A stretch of DNA of 64,000 bases from Axinella damicornis (Eukaryota > Porifera > Demospongiae > Axinellida > Axinellidae), in NCBI GenBank assembly GCA_963931865.1, contig OZ007507.1, forward strand, positions 11,818,932-11,882,931, read 5' to 3'. Of the stretch, positions 34,732 through 48,205 are shown one piece after another. How positions within the stretch are numbered: position 1 is the stretch's first letter; every line of letters starts with the position of its first letter. The notes below the pieces were generated by a model, which was not told the DNA's origin, did not search any database, and saw only the letters and a program-made list of their open reading frames with translations. A program made the translations under genes and the position numbers.

Positions 34732-37700
34732 CAGCAATGATGCAGGCAGGTCTGAGGGGAAATCTCCTTCTCCATTGGCAATTGCAGGGTTTGCCCCATA
34801 GGCCATCAGTAGTGCAACGATTTCCTTCAGTCTTCTTCCAGCTCCAATGTGCAGGGGAGTGTTGCCTGGGGGGAGGGGAGGTCCCTGGTAATACTGATTA
34901 CAAGTGTAAATCCCCTCCAATATCAATTGCAACACTAATCAAGGAAGCAATGATGATACAGCACTGTGTACATACTCAATGTGCTGGGGGTGCCCCAGGG
35001 GAACCACATTTGGTTAGTGCTGGGTGCAAGAGTTGCTGCTAACCTGCAAAGGTGGCTGCGTTGACATTGGTGCCATTCTCCAGCAAAAAGTTGACCAGGA
35101 TGAAGTTCTCGGCCTCCACTGCATAGTGAAGTGAAGTCCGACCACTACATGCATCCTGAAGGAGGGGAGAGAAGAGGAAGGAAAAGGGGAGAGAAGGATG
35201 GAGGAAAGGGGAAGGAGGAAGGGAAGGAAGAGAAGTGGAGGATGGGTGGAGGGAACAGGTGATGTGTAATACTGTAGTCGCTCATTGCTAGGTACATGCG
35301 CTTATATCTCCACATGAAGAGCCAATAAATGAGATGAGAAGACTTCAGTGTAGCTGAGCCAAGACCCAGCGCAAAACAGCAAATATGCTCCTAAAAGTGA
35401 GCTGCGCCTAATAATGAGCGACTAGGGTACTCAGATGTTGCCCAAGCACAATATCATATTCAGACGTTGCTGCACTGTGGCAGTCTCTCAACTGTCCTGT
35501 GCTGGTGGGGGACGACTTAGCGTCAACACACAGTCAACTCTGCCCAGATGGTGGACACTGCGGACTTACGGCTGCGTTCTTGTTGGCTCCCATTTGAAAT
35601 AGGAACTTGAGTACATCAATACTGGCCTCTTTCGTAGCAACATGAACAGGTGTGAGGCCTGCAGAATGGAATAGGGGTCAGCATGGAATACAGGCCAGAG
35701 TGAATGGAATAGAGGTCTGAGTGAGAATTAGGGGTCAGAATGGAATAGAGCCCAGAGATCAGAATGGAATAGAGTTCAGAGGTCAGAGCCCAGAGATCAG
35801 AATGGAATAGAGTTCAGAGGTCAGAATGGAACAGAGCCCAGAGATCAGAATGGAATAGAGTTCAGAGGTCAGAATGGAGAAATTGTGGAATAGAGGTCAG
35901 AGGTACATTGTAATTGAGCAGAACTGGAAGGGACATCATGATGGGAGTATGGTGAGACTAGAGCCATTCCATACCTGAGAAGTTCTTTATATTGAAGTCG
36001 GGCAGGGGGCTGGTTGCTCGGGAGAGAAGTTGCAGTATCCTCACATCTCTTCTCTGGGCAGCCAGGTGGAGGCTCGTGTTGCCTTTGCGGTCCGGGAAGT
36101 TGACCGAGGCCCCCGCGGCCACAAGCACTTGGACCATGTGGGGTTGACGGGTGATCACAGCCAAGTGGAGGGGGGTCTGTGTGGGAGGGGAGGTGGAGAA
36201 AAGGATAGAAGGGAGAGGCACAAGCTTGGTTAAGGAATACAACAAAATGGCTGTGAGATGCAACAGCATCTGGAGCTCTATGCAGCCCACCTGTCTCATG
36301 TTGTTGGCAATGTCCAGGTTCATGTGGACACCAACGATGAGCCGGATGAGGTACTGCGTCAGCGTAAAGTTCTCGTGGATGATAGCAAGATGCAAAGGCC
36401 TGAGGGAAAAAGAAGACCTATGTGAGGGTTGATCTACACAGAGTACGTGGAATTCTAGTAGTTACAGCTGTTGTATGGATACTTACGTGTCTCCATCTTC
36501 GTCTGGCAAGATAGCAAGGTGGGCCTCGCTGACCTGCAGCAAGGCCTGCGCTCCTGGCTTGTTGTCCTTCTGGTCTGATGGATCTGTACTGCTCTTCTTC
36601 TCATCGTAAGGGCTGCGGGGAGAGCGAGGGGAGCCAGGCGAGAGGTGTCCATGACCAGGGCTGACAGAACGCTTCAAGCTACGAGGAAATGGAGGGGGAG
36701 GGGGAGGGATGAAGGGTGGGGGAGTGGATAAAGGTGAGGAGGGGGGAGGGTGGGAAGGGATGAGGAGGGGAGGGTGGGAAGGGATCAGGAGGGGAGGGGG
36801 TGGGGAGTGGTGAGGAGTGAGGAAGGGGGAGGGGTAAGAAGGGTGTGGTCCCTGTGTCAGATTTGGCTATACGATGAGAGGTATCATACACCAGGTGCCG
36901 GCCACTAGGACAATAACCAGGCACAAACCACAAACTTACTTCCTCGGGGATATGAGGTTCTCAACGGCCATCGGACTGCTGACAGGGAGAGGGCTCTCGA
37001 CTTGCTTGGGGCTCCTCCGCTCCAGGAATGAACTGCCTGAATCCACCAGCTTCACTGGAGGAACACCCACGTACATCTCCGGGAGCCTGTGGTTCCTAAG
37101 AATAGTGTGAGGTATGGTGTGCGTGTCCATCAGTAGTTCTCTTTTGTCCAACCTACTACCCCACCCCTCACCTTGTACTACTTGCATTGTCCGTCTCCAC
37201 GTCTTCACCCTCCCCACACTCCTCTGCCCTCCTGGCCGCAAGCACCGGTGGACGATCACTCTTTGACAGCTCTGAAATATTCTCAAAGATGCGGGCTGTC
37301 CTCACTGGGACAAGACGCTCGGTCTTGATTTCACTGGAGGGTAAGGAGGAGGAGGAGGAGGAGGAGGAAGATCTTACTGATGGTCTAATGAGGCATGTGC
37401 AGGTCTAGCCTCGGTCCCAGGCTCTCTCCTCTTGAGGAGAGAGCCTGGGAATGAGGCTAGTGCAGGTCCACCTCTATGCACATACATGTACTGATATATT
37501 GAGTTCGGGTCAAGGATCAATCTGCTAGTTCCGGGGGTGTAATGACATGTTCAGCTTTCGCACAAAGGGTCAGTAGTAGATGTTTTATTGTTTTTAACAG
37601 GATGGAGTCAAGCTGATGGTTGTGGGGATGCCTAGTGAATTCATTCTGGCAGACTCAGTCGTATATATTGCACTTGGATTAGCAGATAATAGACTGGTCT

Positions 37701-40700
37701 ACCGCTGCCAGTGCCTACCCGGCTGGTGATTACACCAATACCCCTCCATTGTAGAAGTCATTCTGCTGTAGTCCATTGATCATGAGAGAGTCGTACAATA
37801 CAATTACACGATATAATCCTCTCACTTGGTAGCTTAGTAATGTTCACTCCACCTGGGCTCACCATTCTGAAGTCTCCATAGGGGACTGATCGTCCACTGT
37901 GATTCTGACCGGCCTATGAGTTTCCAGTCTTTCAGACGACCTCACGCTCTCCATCCCTTCCCGCCTGCCTCCTCCGCGAGGGACTAGCTTAGCCATCCCA
38001 GCAGAGACAATGGTGGGGACTCGGATAGGTTGGACAGCTGAGGTGGCTGTGGGAGGGAGAAAATCGGAGGGAAGGAGGGAGGAGGGAGGGAGGTTGGGTG
38101 GAGAGAGTAGAGAAGTGTGATGAATAGCTGTCCAAATATGCCCCACACAAGCAGCTAAGTTTCATATAACTGTCAGTTATCAATGTTGTCATGGTAACTG
38201 AGCCTTAATGTGCACAACCTAGTTTGTAATATAACACACACACCATGCATTCCAGGATGTGTTGCCACAGCAAAATCACTATAATACTGTTTTAGAAAAG
38301 AAGCAAAGTTCACTTCATGTAAACATATTGCATACTGAAAATAAAAGATCAGGCCATAGCTAACACTTGACCTTCAGACTGCACCTACTGACCATACATA
38401 GTAAACAATGCAGAGGGGAATCCCCTACTTTGAAGGACGTGGTCATGAATAACTAAGTTACTTGGCAACCATGCCCATAAGGAGAGAGAGGGGAACTCCC
38501 CTCAATATAATGAATGCTATTAGTTATATAACCTCTAGGGCTGCCCCACACAGGCCAGTCAGGAAAGCCCCTCCAGATAGCTATATAGCACTGCTGGCTG
38601 CAGGTCAGAGCTGATGCAGGACAAACACAGACATTCTTCCCTTCTACTCAATCCAATTTGCTCGATCAGTTCATAGAACACAAATGCATTCCCATCCCCC
38701 CTTGCCTATTTGTTACCATGACAACATGTTGGTCCCTTTCAAGTGGTCAACCAAACTTACATTGGCTAAAGAAACTTAGTGTTTCCTGTATAGGGTCAAG
38801 CATGGGTTTCTGATTGGTCTATTCTTGACCCAATATGGACCACAAGGTGTCCACACACATGAGACTTATGGTTGTTGTACTTCCCCACTGAACAATTCAC
38901 ACCATATATATACGATATCACTTCCACTCAAATCCCCCAACAATTGTGGACACACACGGGCCTGTACTATATCACCAACTGCTGCAGACGCACAGGCTGG
39001 CTTTGTGCGTGGGTCCCTAAGAAGGAGAAAATGAATCTTTGTTTTCGTACTGCCAGGCTAGGGGAAGCTGAACCGGCTGCTCAAAGATTCCCATGTTTTC
39101 ATAGCCACGCTACTCATTGTTAGCATACATATTGTGTGTATACAACTTTCAATCCCTACTGCTCTTTGTATCAATGACATTCTCAGGCCTAGAGGCAATG
39201 GTAGTAGCCATTTTCCGAAGCTCTCTTGGTTGTTGATCAGTTGCTAATGACAAATGGTGATTGGTCAAGTAAATCTCCCTCTGAAAGTTGTCCCGCAAAC
39301 AAGCCAGATGTTGTACAATAAGACTTGATGCTAACTCACCCCCCTCTCCCCTCCAACCTCCCCTCCCCACTCTCCCCTAAGCTATTCAGAGTGCAGTCTG
39401 TACTGAAAGCCATACAGCAAACTATGGTAAGTTCCCCTGGCTAACAAACCTCTAAGGAATGCCTCAATGGAATGCAACCGCTAATGAATCTCCCAAGCAA
39501 TATGACGTCCAAACAGTGAATGTCTGTCTACTAGGACCATCCCCCTAAGATCTGTTCAACACCTGTGCAACTGTTTCTGAGAATCCAGCTTTTGAGGAAA
39601 CAGAGAGCAATGTTTCCCACAACAACCCTCTAATGAGTCCATCATGACATCAAATCAAAGAGGAAGTCTTCAGACAGAGGACACAGACTGCATAGCAGTC
39701 AGTGCATACTGAGATTTCCCCACTGACAAAAGATCTGGCACGGTCAAGTTACAAAATATCCCCCACCCCCCCACCCCAGATGGTTCAAGGCTAGTTACCA
39801 TGGCAATGAAGAAGTGAATGGTGTTACACCTACACACCCTATAATTACTGAAGGCATACATGTAATTCTCACAGAGCACTACTCCTGGTTTTTTGCCAAG
39901 TCCTAAACTGGCAATTTTGTGGGCAATCCTAATGAGTGCACCTATTGGGAATTTTTTAGGACACTATTACACTGCTATGGCAACCGTTTGACATTCTCTC
40001 AACTCCTAATAACCTGCAGATTTATCATTACAGCAGCTACTCAAAATTTCAGCCACACACACACATTCTCTCTCCCCCCTCCCCAACAACACACACTACT
40101 TTACTCACCTCCCCCAACACTGCCACTGGTGACCTCCACCAGCCGTCGAGATTTACTAGAAATGAACACCCCATCGGCGGTTCGCTTCACAGTCGTTGCT
40201 CCTTGTGGTCTTGTCATCTCCTGCTCCATCCATGTTTCCACCTCTACACTCTCCCCGATCGGAGGAACACCGGGAGATCCACTCCTGTCACGCCCTTGCC
40301 TTCCGAGAGGTGTTGATAATCTCTCCTCGTTTGCTCCTGGCAACTTAGCCTTGGCACCAGTGTCCTCCAGCAATGTTCTTCTAGTAGGGCTCTCGGAGTC
40401 TTTTGATTTTTTATCGGGGGAAGTGAGTTCATCATTTTCCGGCAAAGATGGAAAGTTTCCACTGCCATATTCGCTTGTAGGAGAATCAGTAGTTTCAGCT
40501 AGCCGTCTTCCGGTTGCCAGGTTGATCAGATCCATTTGACCTACGAGGTGAGTGGTTGGTGATATGACATTATGGGTGGTAACAGCTTCTCTGCGCAACC
40601 TTGAGGTTGGACTCTTCTTTTTACGACCATGCACAGGCAAATCGGGCAAACTGGACCCCAGGTGCCCCCTCTGCTCTTTTATAGAGTCGGCCTGGGTTAT

Positions 40701-40826
40701 GGGACTTAGCGCGGGGCCCCCCAGCCCTTCTAGTTTGAGACTCTCACCGGCTGGGCTTTGGCCCGCTACCTCCCCCGAAATGTTCCCCGATGGCAAGTTC
40801 CCGGAGTGATACGCCTCATCCTCCAT
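34732..40826 (-). CDS. IkB/Bcl-3-like ankyrin protein, 10 exons seen
   Basis: Exons: 40826-40109, 38046-37863, 37333-37172, 37095-36940, 36678-36487, 36399-36291, 36176-35975, 35658-35570, 35155-35044, 34865-34732; all phases match. Residues 1 to about 480 are Ser/Pro/charged with a basic HGRKKKSP patch that could be a nuclear signal. Six or seven ankyrin repeats follow (GDTPLHLAIIHENFTLTQYL, TPLHLAVITRQPHMV, GNTSLHLAAQ, GLTPVHVAT, GRTSLHYAVEAENF, GNTPLHIGAG). The IIHENF and LAVIT wording is that of the IkB/NF-kB p100-p105 ankyrin domain, which binds Rel dimers. No Rel homology domain was found, which points to an IkB or nuclear Bcl-3-type regulator rather than p100/p105. The final exon after CTG|GTAAGA at 34732 was not located. 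VDSGSSFLE in exon 4 only resembles the DSGxxS degron. Confidence 0.8.
35690..35900. repeat. Degenerate ~35-bp tandem repeat
   Basis: Repeated gaatggaatagag and ttcagaggtcaga blocks, within an intron of the IkB-like gene. Confidence 0.75.
36688..36840. repeat. GGGAGG-rich low-complexity tract
   Basis: Purine-rich tract with repeated gaggggagggtgggaaggga, in the intron between exons 4 and 5 of the IkB-like gene. Confidence 0.75.
37406..37459. mobile_element. Hairpin mini-element, TAGCCTCG family
   Basis: A 54-bp element with perfect GTGCAGGTC duplications on both sides, in an intron of the IkB-like gene. Confidence 0.85.
38047..40108. other. First intron of the IkB-like gene
   Basis: A 2-kb intron bounded by G|GTGAGT and CCCACAG|CC. 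Nothing coding was recognised; plus-strand ORFs here show no family resemblance. Confidence 0.55.
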
Positions 40827-40992
40827 TTCTCTACAGAGTTTTACCCAGAGCGGCCGTTGCTGCAGCGGCCAGAAGCTTCAAAGCCGGGAAAAGCGTCCTG
40901 GGAATCCCCTGTTGAAATAAGGGGAACTCCCTTCACGTGATTCACATGGGCGTGCCCACATGTTGCAAAGTCATTGTGCTGATACGATACAC

Positions 40993-41047
40993 AGTCTCGT
41001 TCCCAGACCCCCATACGCGCTTCTGAGACGGTCTGGGCACGAGACTA
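40993..41047. mobile_element. Hairpin mini-element, TAGTCTCG family
   Basis: Ends agtctcgttcccagacc and ggtctgggcacgagact, upstream of the IkB-like gene start. Target duplication unclear. Confidence 0.65.
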
Positions 41048-41275
41048 GCTGATACATGCACATGCAATGCACGTCAGATTCTGCTGCTTACGTTACTGAT
41101 ACTAATATGGTATGTATAAACGGGTAATTCAGTACACAACCCACACTCCCACAATATGTAGTAGCTAGTGAGTAGCTAATTTGTTACATGACATCTGATA
41201 TTGCCTTTCCACTCCATTTCTTTCAACGGAGCTAGTGTTTTTCTGCAATCTCAAACTGAAGCTGTTGAATCCTGC

Positions 41276-41390
41276 ATGCGTGTGTGTGCATATGTGTGTG
41301 CATGAGTGTGTGTGTGTGTGCGTGTGCATGTGTGTGTGTGCATGTGTGTGCACATGTGTGTGTATACGTGTGCATGTGTGCATGTGTGAC
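41276..41390. repeat. TG/CATG microsatellite
   Basis: Alternating purine-pyrimidine (tgtgtg, catgtg) for about 115 bp, a sequence type able to adopt Z-DNA. Confidence 0.9.
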
Positions 41391-42475
41391 TTCCAAAAGC
41401 AGCATAATTGTTGGTGCACACATGCTGCCCCACCTGTACTTGTTGTTCTAGTTCTGGCGGTGAAGCAGAGATGCTATCATTGTCTCCATCCAGGCCAAGT
41501 TGGTACACAGGTCAGTTGTGTACATGAAGTCATCATGGCGGAGGGTCTTCTGAAACTCCTGCGTCATCTCTTGGAAGTTTGTGAAGTAGCTTACTTGCTG
41601 GTGTATGTGTAGTTATGGCAACCAATTGTGAAGTGTAGGATTGGTAGCTGTGGTGAGTTCTGCATGGTACTAGCTGTACCCTTCAGGTATACTGCGAAGT
41701 GCAACTGTTTGTCCCAAGATATCATGAGGTGCAGTGACCTCAGTATACTAGTCTGGTCTTAGCGTGATAACTTCCTGGAGTTTTGCAATCATATACATAG
41801 CTACTACCGCCAAGAATCTCCCAGCAGCACTAACAGGGGATTGCCCAGACAAATAATCTATGCATGCATGGTACTCACATTGCAACTACATGCATGTCCA
41901 AATAAGGCATTATTTTGAAAACACATTGTTTGTATACAGCGCTTTGCATGATGTATTCGTATATTCGCTTTTCAGCAATAATTATTAGTAACATTTCCAA
42001 TTACCCTGTGTGGTCAGCACTCTTTGGATGCTGCAGACCTGCAAGAGAGTGCTTCGGAGTTTTGACGCTACCCCAAACTACTGTCAGGCCTGTCAATCAA
42101 AGAAGCTAACACTGACGACAGTGAGTCATATACTATTATTGCACTCCTTAGGTCGTGCAGTACAGGAGTTCTTGGCTTCTGCATTGGCCCTCTCTACTGT
42201 CGGGCCATTACTGCCAGCATCGACGGGGGGGGGGGGGGACGGCCTTAATTGTCCTGCTGTTAACAGTACGTGCACATGTGAAGTATGGGGGGGGGGGGCT
42301 AGCTGGTCGGTCTTGTCTTCTACATGGAGTGTGAGTGTAACGAATCATTGTGCACATAATTTTCCCAACACCCTATACTCGCCATTCTCCCACCCACCTC
42401 TCTCTCTCCCTCCCTTCCTGCATAGAACAAGAAGGAGGATTCAGAGGCAGCATGAGGATGTGATGCAGGTGCAGG

Positions 42476-42487
42476 TGGTGTGTGTGT

Positions 42488-42535
<48 letters not shown>
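42476..42535. repeat. (GT)n followed by poly-G
   Basis: A GT run of about 25 bp passes directly into about 33 G. A similar compound repeat is at 52649-52701. Confidence 0.9.
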
Positions 42536-42537
<2 letters not shown>

Positions 42538-43925
42538 GCTTAGGCTACCAATAATTTAAGTGCTCACAATTTTTACCCGTTGTACTGATGGGATGGGATG
42601 TAGGCAAGTATGTTGGCTACCAGTCTTACGGTGCATGACTATACAGTAGACTTGCATGCGCCCCAACGGAGGAATTCTGTGTCTATGTCCAACAATAACA
42701 GCTGTAATTGGGATGAAGGTATTGCATTCTTGTACACATGCACACATGTCATACAACCACTTAGTTGCCATGGTAACCCACACATAATTTGCACTTGGAG
42801 TTGGGGATGTGCATGTACACAGTGATGAATCTTCTTGATGGATTCATATGTAGGACACAAGGCCTTAAATACTGATCGTAGACTTTATCAAATGTGATTT
42901 CAAGCAGAAGATCAAGGAGGTTGGACACATGCAGTCATGTGAAATATGAATCAGACATGTGCACATGTGGATTTACATGGAGGTTTTCTGTGTTCTCGGT
43001 AGTCTTTTCAACAAAATTGGCATCATTCAAAAGCTCTACTCAAGTGGATTCCAAATATGCCTTCAACCCCTGGGTCACTTGTAGTCTGTACAGCCTTGAA
43101 GGATTGGCAGCGTGAGAAGCCAGTGCTACGTACAAGGCACTCCTGGTACTCCAACTGGAAGCCTGCCCAACCTGAAGTGCCTTCCTCCCTACCTTTCAAA
43201 CTCCCCAATAGTAGCTTTAGCTTTCAGTGCCAGGCCATGTTGACGTGGGAATGAGGCTGTTGAGGTTATACAAATGTAAAACACACAATTATTTCCACTT
43301 GAGCGCAGCGCATAGTCACGTGTGCAGAAATGTGTCCAACCTCCTCTGGATTCAAGGTGTGTTTCTCTCCCCGTCTGCTCAAACGTTTTGAGTGCTTGGC
43401 AATTTTGTGTTGCCTTATATAGTAGTACTGTAGGACCTGCTTGGACTGCATACTCATAATGCACTGGTCAAGGAAAACCCGCATTGGGTACAGTACAGTA
43501 GCATGCAAGAGAGCACTGTGATCACAAATCACTCACTCCCCTCCCCTTACAAACAACTTGTACCCTCTGCACACAGACTTGTACACACAAGTACACGCAC
43601 ACACAAAAATGCATGCAAACACACAAATGCACATACACACACACACACACAGGTGATCATGACACTCAGTGCACTCTCCCATTTTTGTTGGAAGTTACAC
43701 TGATCCATCTCTTCCCTTTTCTCCTTAAGCTTCCCCTCACCCCCTAACCCGACTCTCCTTCCCACTTCCCATCCCTCCTTCCCACTTCCCATCCCTCCTC
43801 CTTCCCGCTTTCTGCCTACACCATCTCTCCCTCCCGTTTCATGTCCCACTCCATTCCTTCCCTCTCCCTCTTCTTCTCTTCCACCCTCACCTGTTTGACA
43901 GAGGTCCAACCCATGTCACCTCAGT

Positions 43926-46900
43926 TCATACTCCACCTCCATCCTCAACGTAATGCTGTACCTCCTGCGGAAAAATGGGGAGGGAGATGTATTTGAACAG
44001 GTGAAGGAGTCATCTTACATCTGCAGAACACACCATAAATTACCTCATGCAATTTATCCTGGGTGATAAGTCTTAACAAAGGACTAGCTGTTCATCTGGA
44101 ATTAAGCTGATGAAATCAAGACCTCAATCAAGACCTCAATCACCAGACTAGTTTGTTCCTCTACTTCCAGGTTCCTGGCCATCAGCCTCTCTGCCATTTC
44201 TTCCCCACCCAGTTCTGCATCAACCTGGAGATTTGCCGTTTGTATTGTTAGTCACAACCATGCTGGGCTTCTTATTAGTAACAAGTGAGTCTTTAAAAGA
44301 CTTGATGTGTCTCGGCACGACTTGGTATCAGCTAGAATCATTCAGAGGACATGGCAGCTAGGCCTTGGCATATAAGGCTAGCACTAAAACGAGCATTATG
44401 CATAGTTGTGAGCACTGAGCATTATTTGAGCACAATCCAGCATCTATTAATCATTTTCAATCACATGTTACCTGACAGACTTGGTGAAGGCTAGGTACGA
44501 ACATTTGTCCGTGTTGTTTCAGCTGACACAACATATCTTGACGAAATGTATGGAGAAAGTGGATACCAGATGCTCCTCTCCACCTTTCGGGCACCTGGGA
44601 ATGAGCCTAGTCAGATTTCTGCCCAAAATTACCTGGCTCAGCTACTCAGGGGCAAGTCATTCCGCAATATCATGAGCATTTTCATGAGCATTTTCCTCTT
44701 AAATCAGAGCATAATTGGCTAACTAAATGAGCAGTGCTGCAAAGCATTATTCTGTAAAAGTTGAGCATTATATGCCAAGGCCTAATGGCAGCTGCTTAAC
44801 CCTTTATTATGACTGTAAAACCTGTTAGCTATGAGACTTTCAGCTTAAGTGAGCGTCAATATCCTTGGAGGTTCTGGGTGAGCAAGGGGTGGGTCAGGAA
44901 TGTTCACCCAAAGGGTGAAAGCAGTATGGTTGTGTCTGGGCTTGATACACCTTGGCCAATTCTTTCAGCACTTATCTATATAGCTAGCTAGCTAGAGCTG
45001 AGTGAGTTAGTATGCACTTGGGATGGCTGAGTGCAGCACACTGGATGAGTGAGTATTCATTGTCCTGAATTATTGGGGCGAGCCTGAGCGAGCCCCACAT
45101 AGACGAGTTTGCTGTGAATTTTCCATATATTTATTTATTTCTTTATATCTATCTATCGTACGTCGTGCCGTAAATCACTTCCTGCTCGTATTTTGCGTGT
45201 CATTGCGTCATGCGTTAATTCAAACCACAAGCGAACTCACCATTCAACGACTGAGACACGAACTGAACGGTCTACCTCAACAAGGATGGAGACTATCTAT
45301 AGCGCGCGGTGAGGAGCTAAAGCATTTCATGAAGACGGGGAGAGTGCTTCAAGCGATCTCGCTCATGTCCTGCATGCAGAGCACATCATACATGGTGTGT
45401 AGCATAGCTACATAGCTAGCTAGCTAGAATTGCATGCAGGCTTTAATACTGCATGCATGCAGGCTTTAATACTGCATGCATAGCTATAAACCATCACGGT
45501 GTGTTAGACTGCTGCTTCAGCTATTGCCAGAGGATGGGAACTTGACTGGCCTGCGCTCGGTAACACGTAACCCACTGACTGACCAGTCATGACAGATCTG
45601 GCATCAGCAGAGAACGAGAAAGTCGCCCTCCGGTGGTGACAACAAAGACAGAGAGCTCTCCTGGACCTACCTAGCTGCTTCTGCTAACCTGATTCGCAGT
45701 TGCTGTGAAGTGCACGGGTGTATTTTTAGTGTCATAACTTCTGGTGTGATCTGTGTCCTTAAGTTGTGCTATGCTCTCTGTCACATTCTGATGACATGCG
45801 CTGACAGTCATGCACATGCATCTGCTCCATGTAGGAACACATGCGCATGCAACTGCTCCATACACATTCGACAACTGTACTCGCTCAGGCTCGCCCCACA
45901 ATGTTCTGCATTCGTCTAGTTATAGCTACGTAGCAGCAGTCTTGGTAAGAGGATTCATGAGCAGCCATGCAAACTCATAATCACTTTTGAAGATCTACTT
46001 GCAGGCTATAAATACGTTTGACACCCTATTAAGAGTGTAGAGCATGCAGCACTTGCGTGGGCGCATTGCGAAAAGTGACGTACGTACGTACGTACTTACC
46101 ACGTACGTACCTACGCATCCAGCACTGTGTCTCGGCACTTCGGTGCCGAGACAAAAAATTGGCTGTAGTGCACGTGCCTATTTGTGAAATTGAAAACAAA
46201 GAATGAAAGCTGATCTAGAGGCAATTTGCTGTTGCAGTCTCCAAGTGTGGGACTGTCACTGCCATGTGTCTGACCAGTGATCAATCTTAATGGGGCCTGA
46301 GGAAGTTTACAGTACGTACCTTCCGGTCCCTCAAATCGAGGGTATGTCCCCAGTGTTGTCTTAGCAAGGCAAAAAGCAACTTCAAACAGCCTGCAGCTGA
46401 CAGCTCTAGTAGCATTGCACAACAACAGGCACAGCTCCAGTAGCATCAATTGCTGCTCAAGTGTGTAAACAACATGAGATGCCATTCGCAACAGTGCCTT
46501 GCATATTATACCAGACTCACTGATCTCCTGATTTCGGTCAATTGTGCACTCCTCCACCTAGCTTCTCTTTGAGGGCCTTGTACTCTGCCTGGATGCGCTC
46601 AGATTTCATGTCTGTGTGTGTCCGGGTGCATCTGTGTATGCATGTGTGGGAATGGTCAGGGAAGCAACCTCACTTCACCTGAATCTAATCCTCCAACAGG
46701 GTACATGACTGTGTTCACACTCAGTAGTGTCCTCCGCTCACAGGAAAAAATACAACCTGCCTAGGTACTAAGCTGGGCAATGGCCTGGGAATGAGGCTAC
46801 AGAATACTAGGATCTCCAGAGACCTCAAAGGTGGTGCATGAATTGTGGTTTTGGATGACTGTACATCCTGAACACTTGCCTGACACTGCACAAGATTTGC

Positions 46901-47444
46901 TAAGGTGTGGAATCAAAGTCATCCTAGTCTCATTTTGAGATCAGAGGGTCTGGGCACGAGAACCTGGCTCATGACCATGGCATGATGTTTGCGTAGCATG
47001 TGCAGTTTCTGCTGAACAGTTGTGATAGAAATCATCTTCAGTGGTAGAGCAAGCCCACTAGGCACACATTCAGACTTCACAGGAGTTGTCCCATGAGTAC
47101 AGCTATCTGGGTGCTCTCTTCCATGGTACCAGGAGGCTCGATCATTGTCTGCCATGTAGCTATGCAGAAGTAACAAGCTTGTCTCATACAGATTTACAGT
47201 TCTGCACAGCACAGAAACTGTCCAAAGTCTCCAGACAGTCCCTCCCTCCACCACTGGAGAGCTCGTTTGTAGAATCAACAAACTGCATGATAGATCCTAT
47301 CAAAGTTCAGGCACAACTCAGGAATAAGTACAGGTGATGATTCAGTGGTCTACACACGAAGACAGCATGGAAGTTGTTTGTCTCACCTCCCCCTAGCTCC
47401 TCATCAGCGATGTAGCTAGTTCTAGGGCCGGCTTGGGACTCCAT
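43926..47444 (-). CDS. Tentative small coiled-coil protein, exons incomplete
   Basis: Supported pieces: first exon 47444-47387 (MESQAGPRTSYIADEELGG, donor G|GTGAGA), exon 46611-46558 (MKSERIQAEYKALKEKLG), exon 44224-44165 (VDAELGGEEMAERLMARNLE) and terminal exon 43964-43926 (EVQHYVEDGGGV, stop). Phases match between the first two and between the last two; at least one linking exon is missing. An alternative or extra exon at about 47150-46959 ends in VQQKLHMLRKHHAMVMSQ. The charged, heptad-like sequence suggests a coiled coil. No family was recognised. A ~850-bp repeat element (45072-45918) sits in the large intron. Confidence 0.4.
45072..45918. mobile_element. Repeat element with GGGGCGAGCCTGAGCGAG inverted ends, copy 1
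   Basis: Near-identical over its length to 62977-63819. Short inverted motifs ggggcgagcctgagcgag and ctcgctcaggctcgcccc lie near the two ends. No intact ORF, so a non-autonomous element is likely. It has the empty site for the hairpin present in copy 2. Confidence 0.8.
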
Positions 47445-47725
47445 TTTCACTATTTCAATCTTTCTCTCTCTTAATTAAGCTGTCTCAGTTGTGTCTAACA
47501 AGTGGACAGTATTGAGTAATAGCCTATCAGTATGGCTAAGTACTCCTTCTCTCTCCTTTTCCTCTCTGGTCCCTCTTCACTCACCTTCAAGCACGGATGG
47601 ATCAGAGATGGAGTCTAAAGCCCTTGAACGTCACGGCGAACTATACTAGCTAGCTAAAAGCAGACAAGGACTTCTCTTCCTCTCTTTTTCACCTCCCCTC
47701 CCCCCATAAGCCTACACGGCATTAC

Positions 47726-48170
47726 ATGTGTACACATGGTTCCCTATGGCCATCAACTGGCTCCAAACCACAGGCCTCAAAAGCTCGTTCTCAGATCCCA
47801 ACTTCAAACAGTGTGCTTAGCCTACTTGCCTACCGCAGGCTACACTACAGTATTCGGATTCAACTACAAGTTCAGCGATGGAGGGAGCGCCTGCAGTGGC
47901 AAAGGGTCAACCAGAGGAGGGCAACGGCATCAAGAAAAACGACAGAGACGGACTCACGCTCACCATTGCGAATAGCTTACGCGTGCACAGCTGCAGCTGC
48001 ACGGGCGCGCGTTTCCCGCTAAAATTTGAACCAATCAAATTAGAGCGTTACAGGCGCGTGCATGCATTCCTGCACGCGTTTGCCGGCAAGCTTCGCGAGT
48101 ATATAAAGTGAGTCAAAATGTGTCCTAGCCATTCGGGCGAGGTTTAGCTCGGGTAAGGTTAAGGTGAGGT
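47726..48170. promoter_or_regulatory. Candidate promoter-like segment
   Basis: A CpG-richer stretch ending in gagtatataaagtgag (48097-48112), a good TATA match on the plus strand. No downstream plus-strand gene was recognised, so activity is speculative. Confidence 0.25.
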
Positions 48171-48205
48171 GAGCCCTCACCCTAACTTTACCCTAGCTGT
48201 ACACC

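Larger units (their letters stand above)
40827..43925. other. Intergenic region with simple repeats and unassigned exon-like pieces
   Basis: Holds a hairpin at 40993-41047, TG repeats and poly-G runs. A minus-strand open piece near 41600-41440 (YFTNFQEMTQEFQKTLRHDD) looks protein-like but could not be joined to any gene. No complete gene is supported. Confidence 0.45.

Noticed and set aside
37080..37095. IkB phosphodegron DSGxxS
   Set aside because: The nearby protein reads VDSGSSFLE, which lacks Ser at the required last position.
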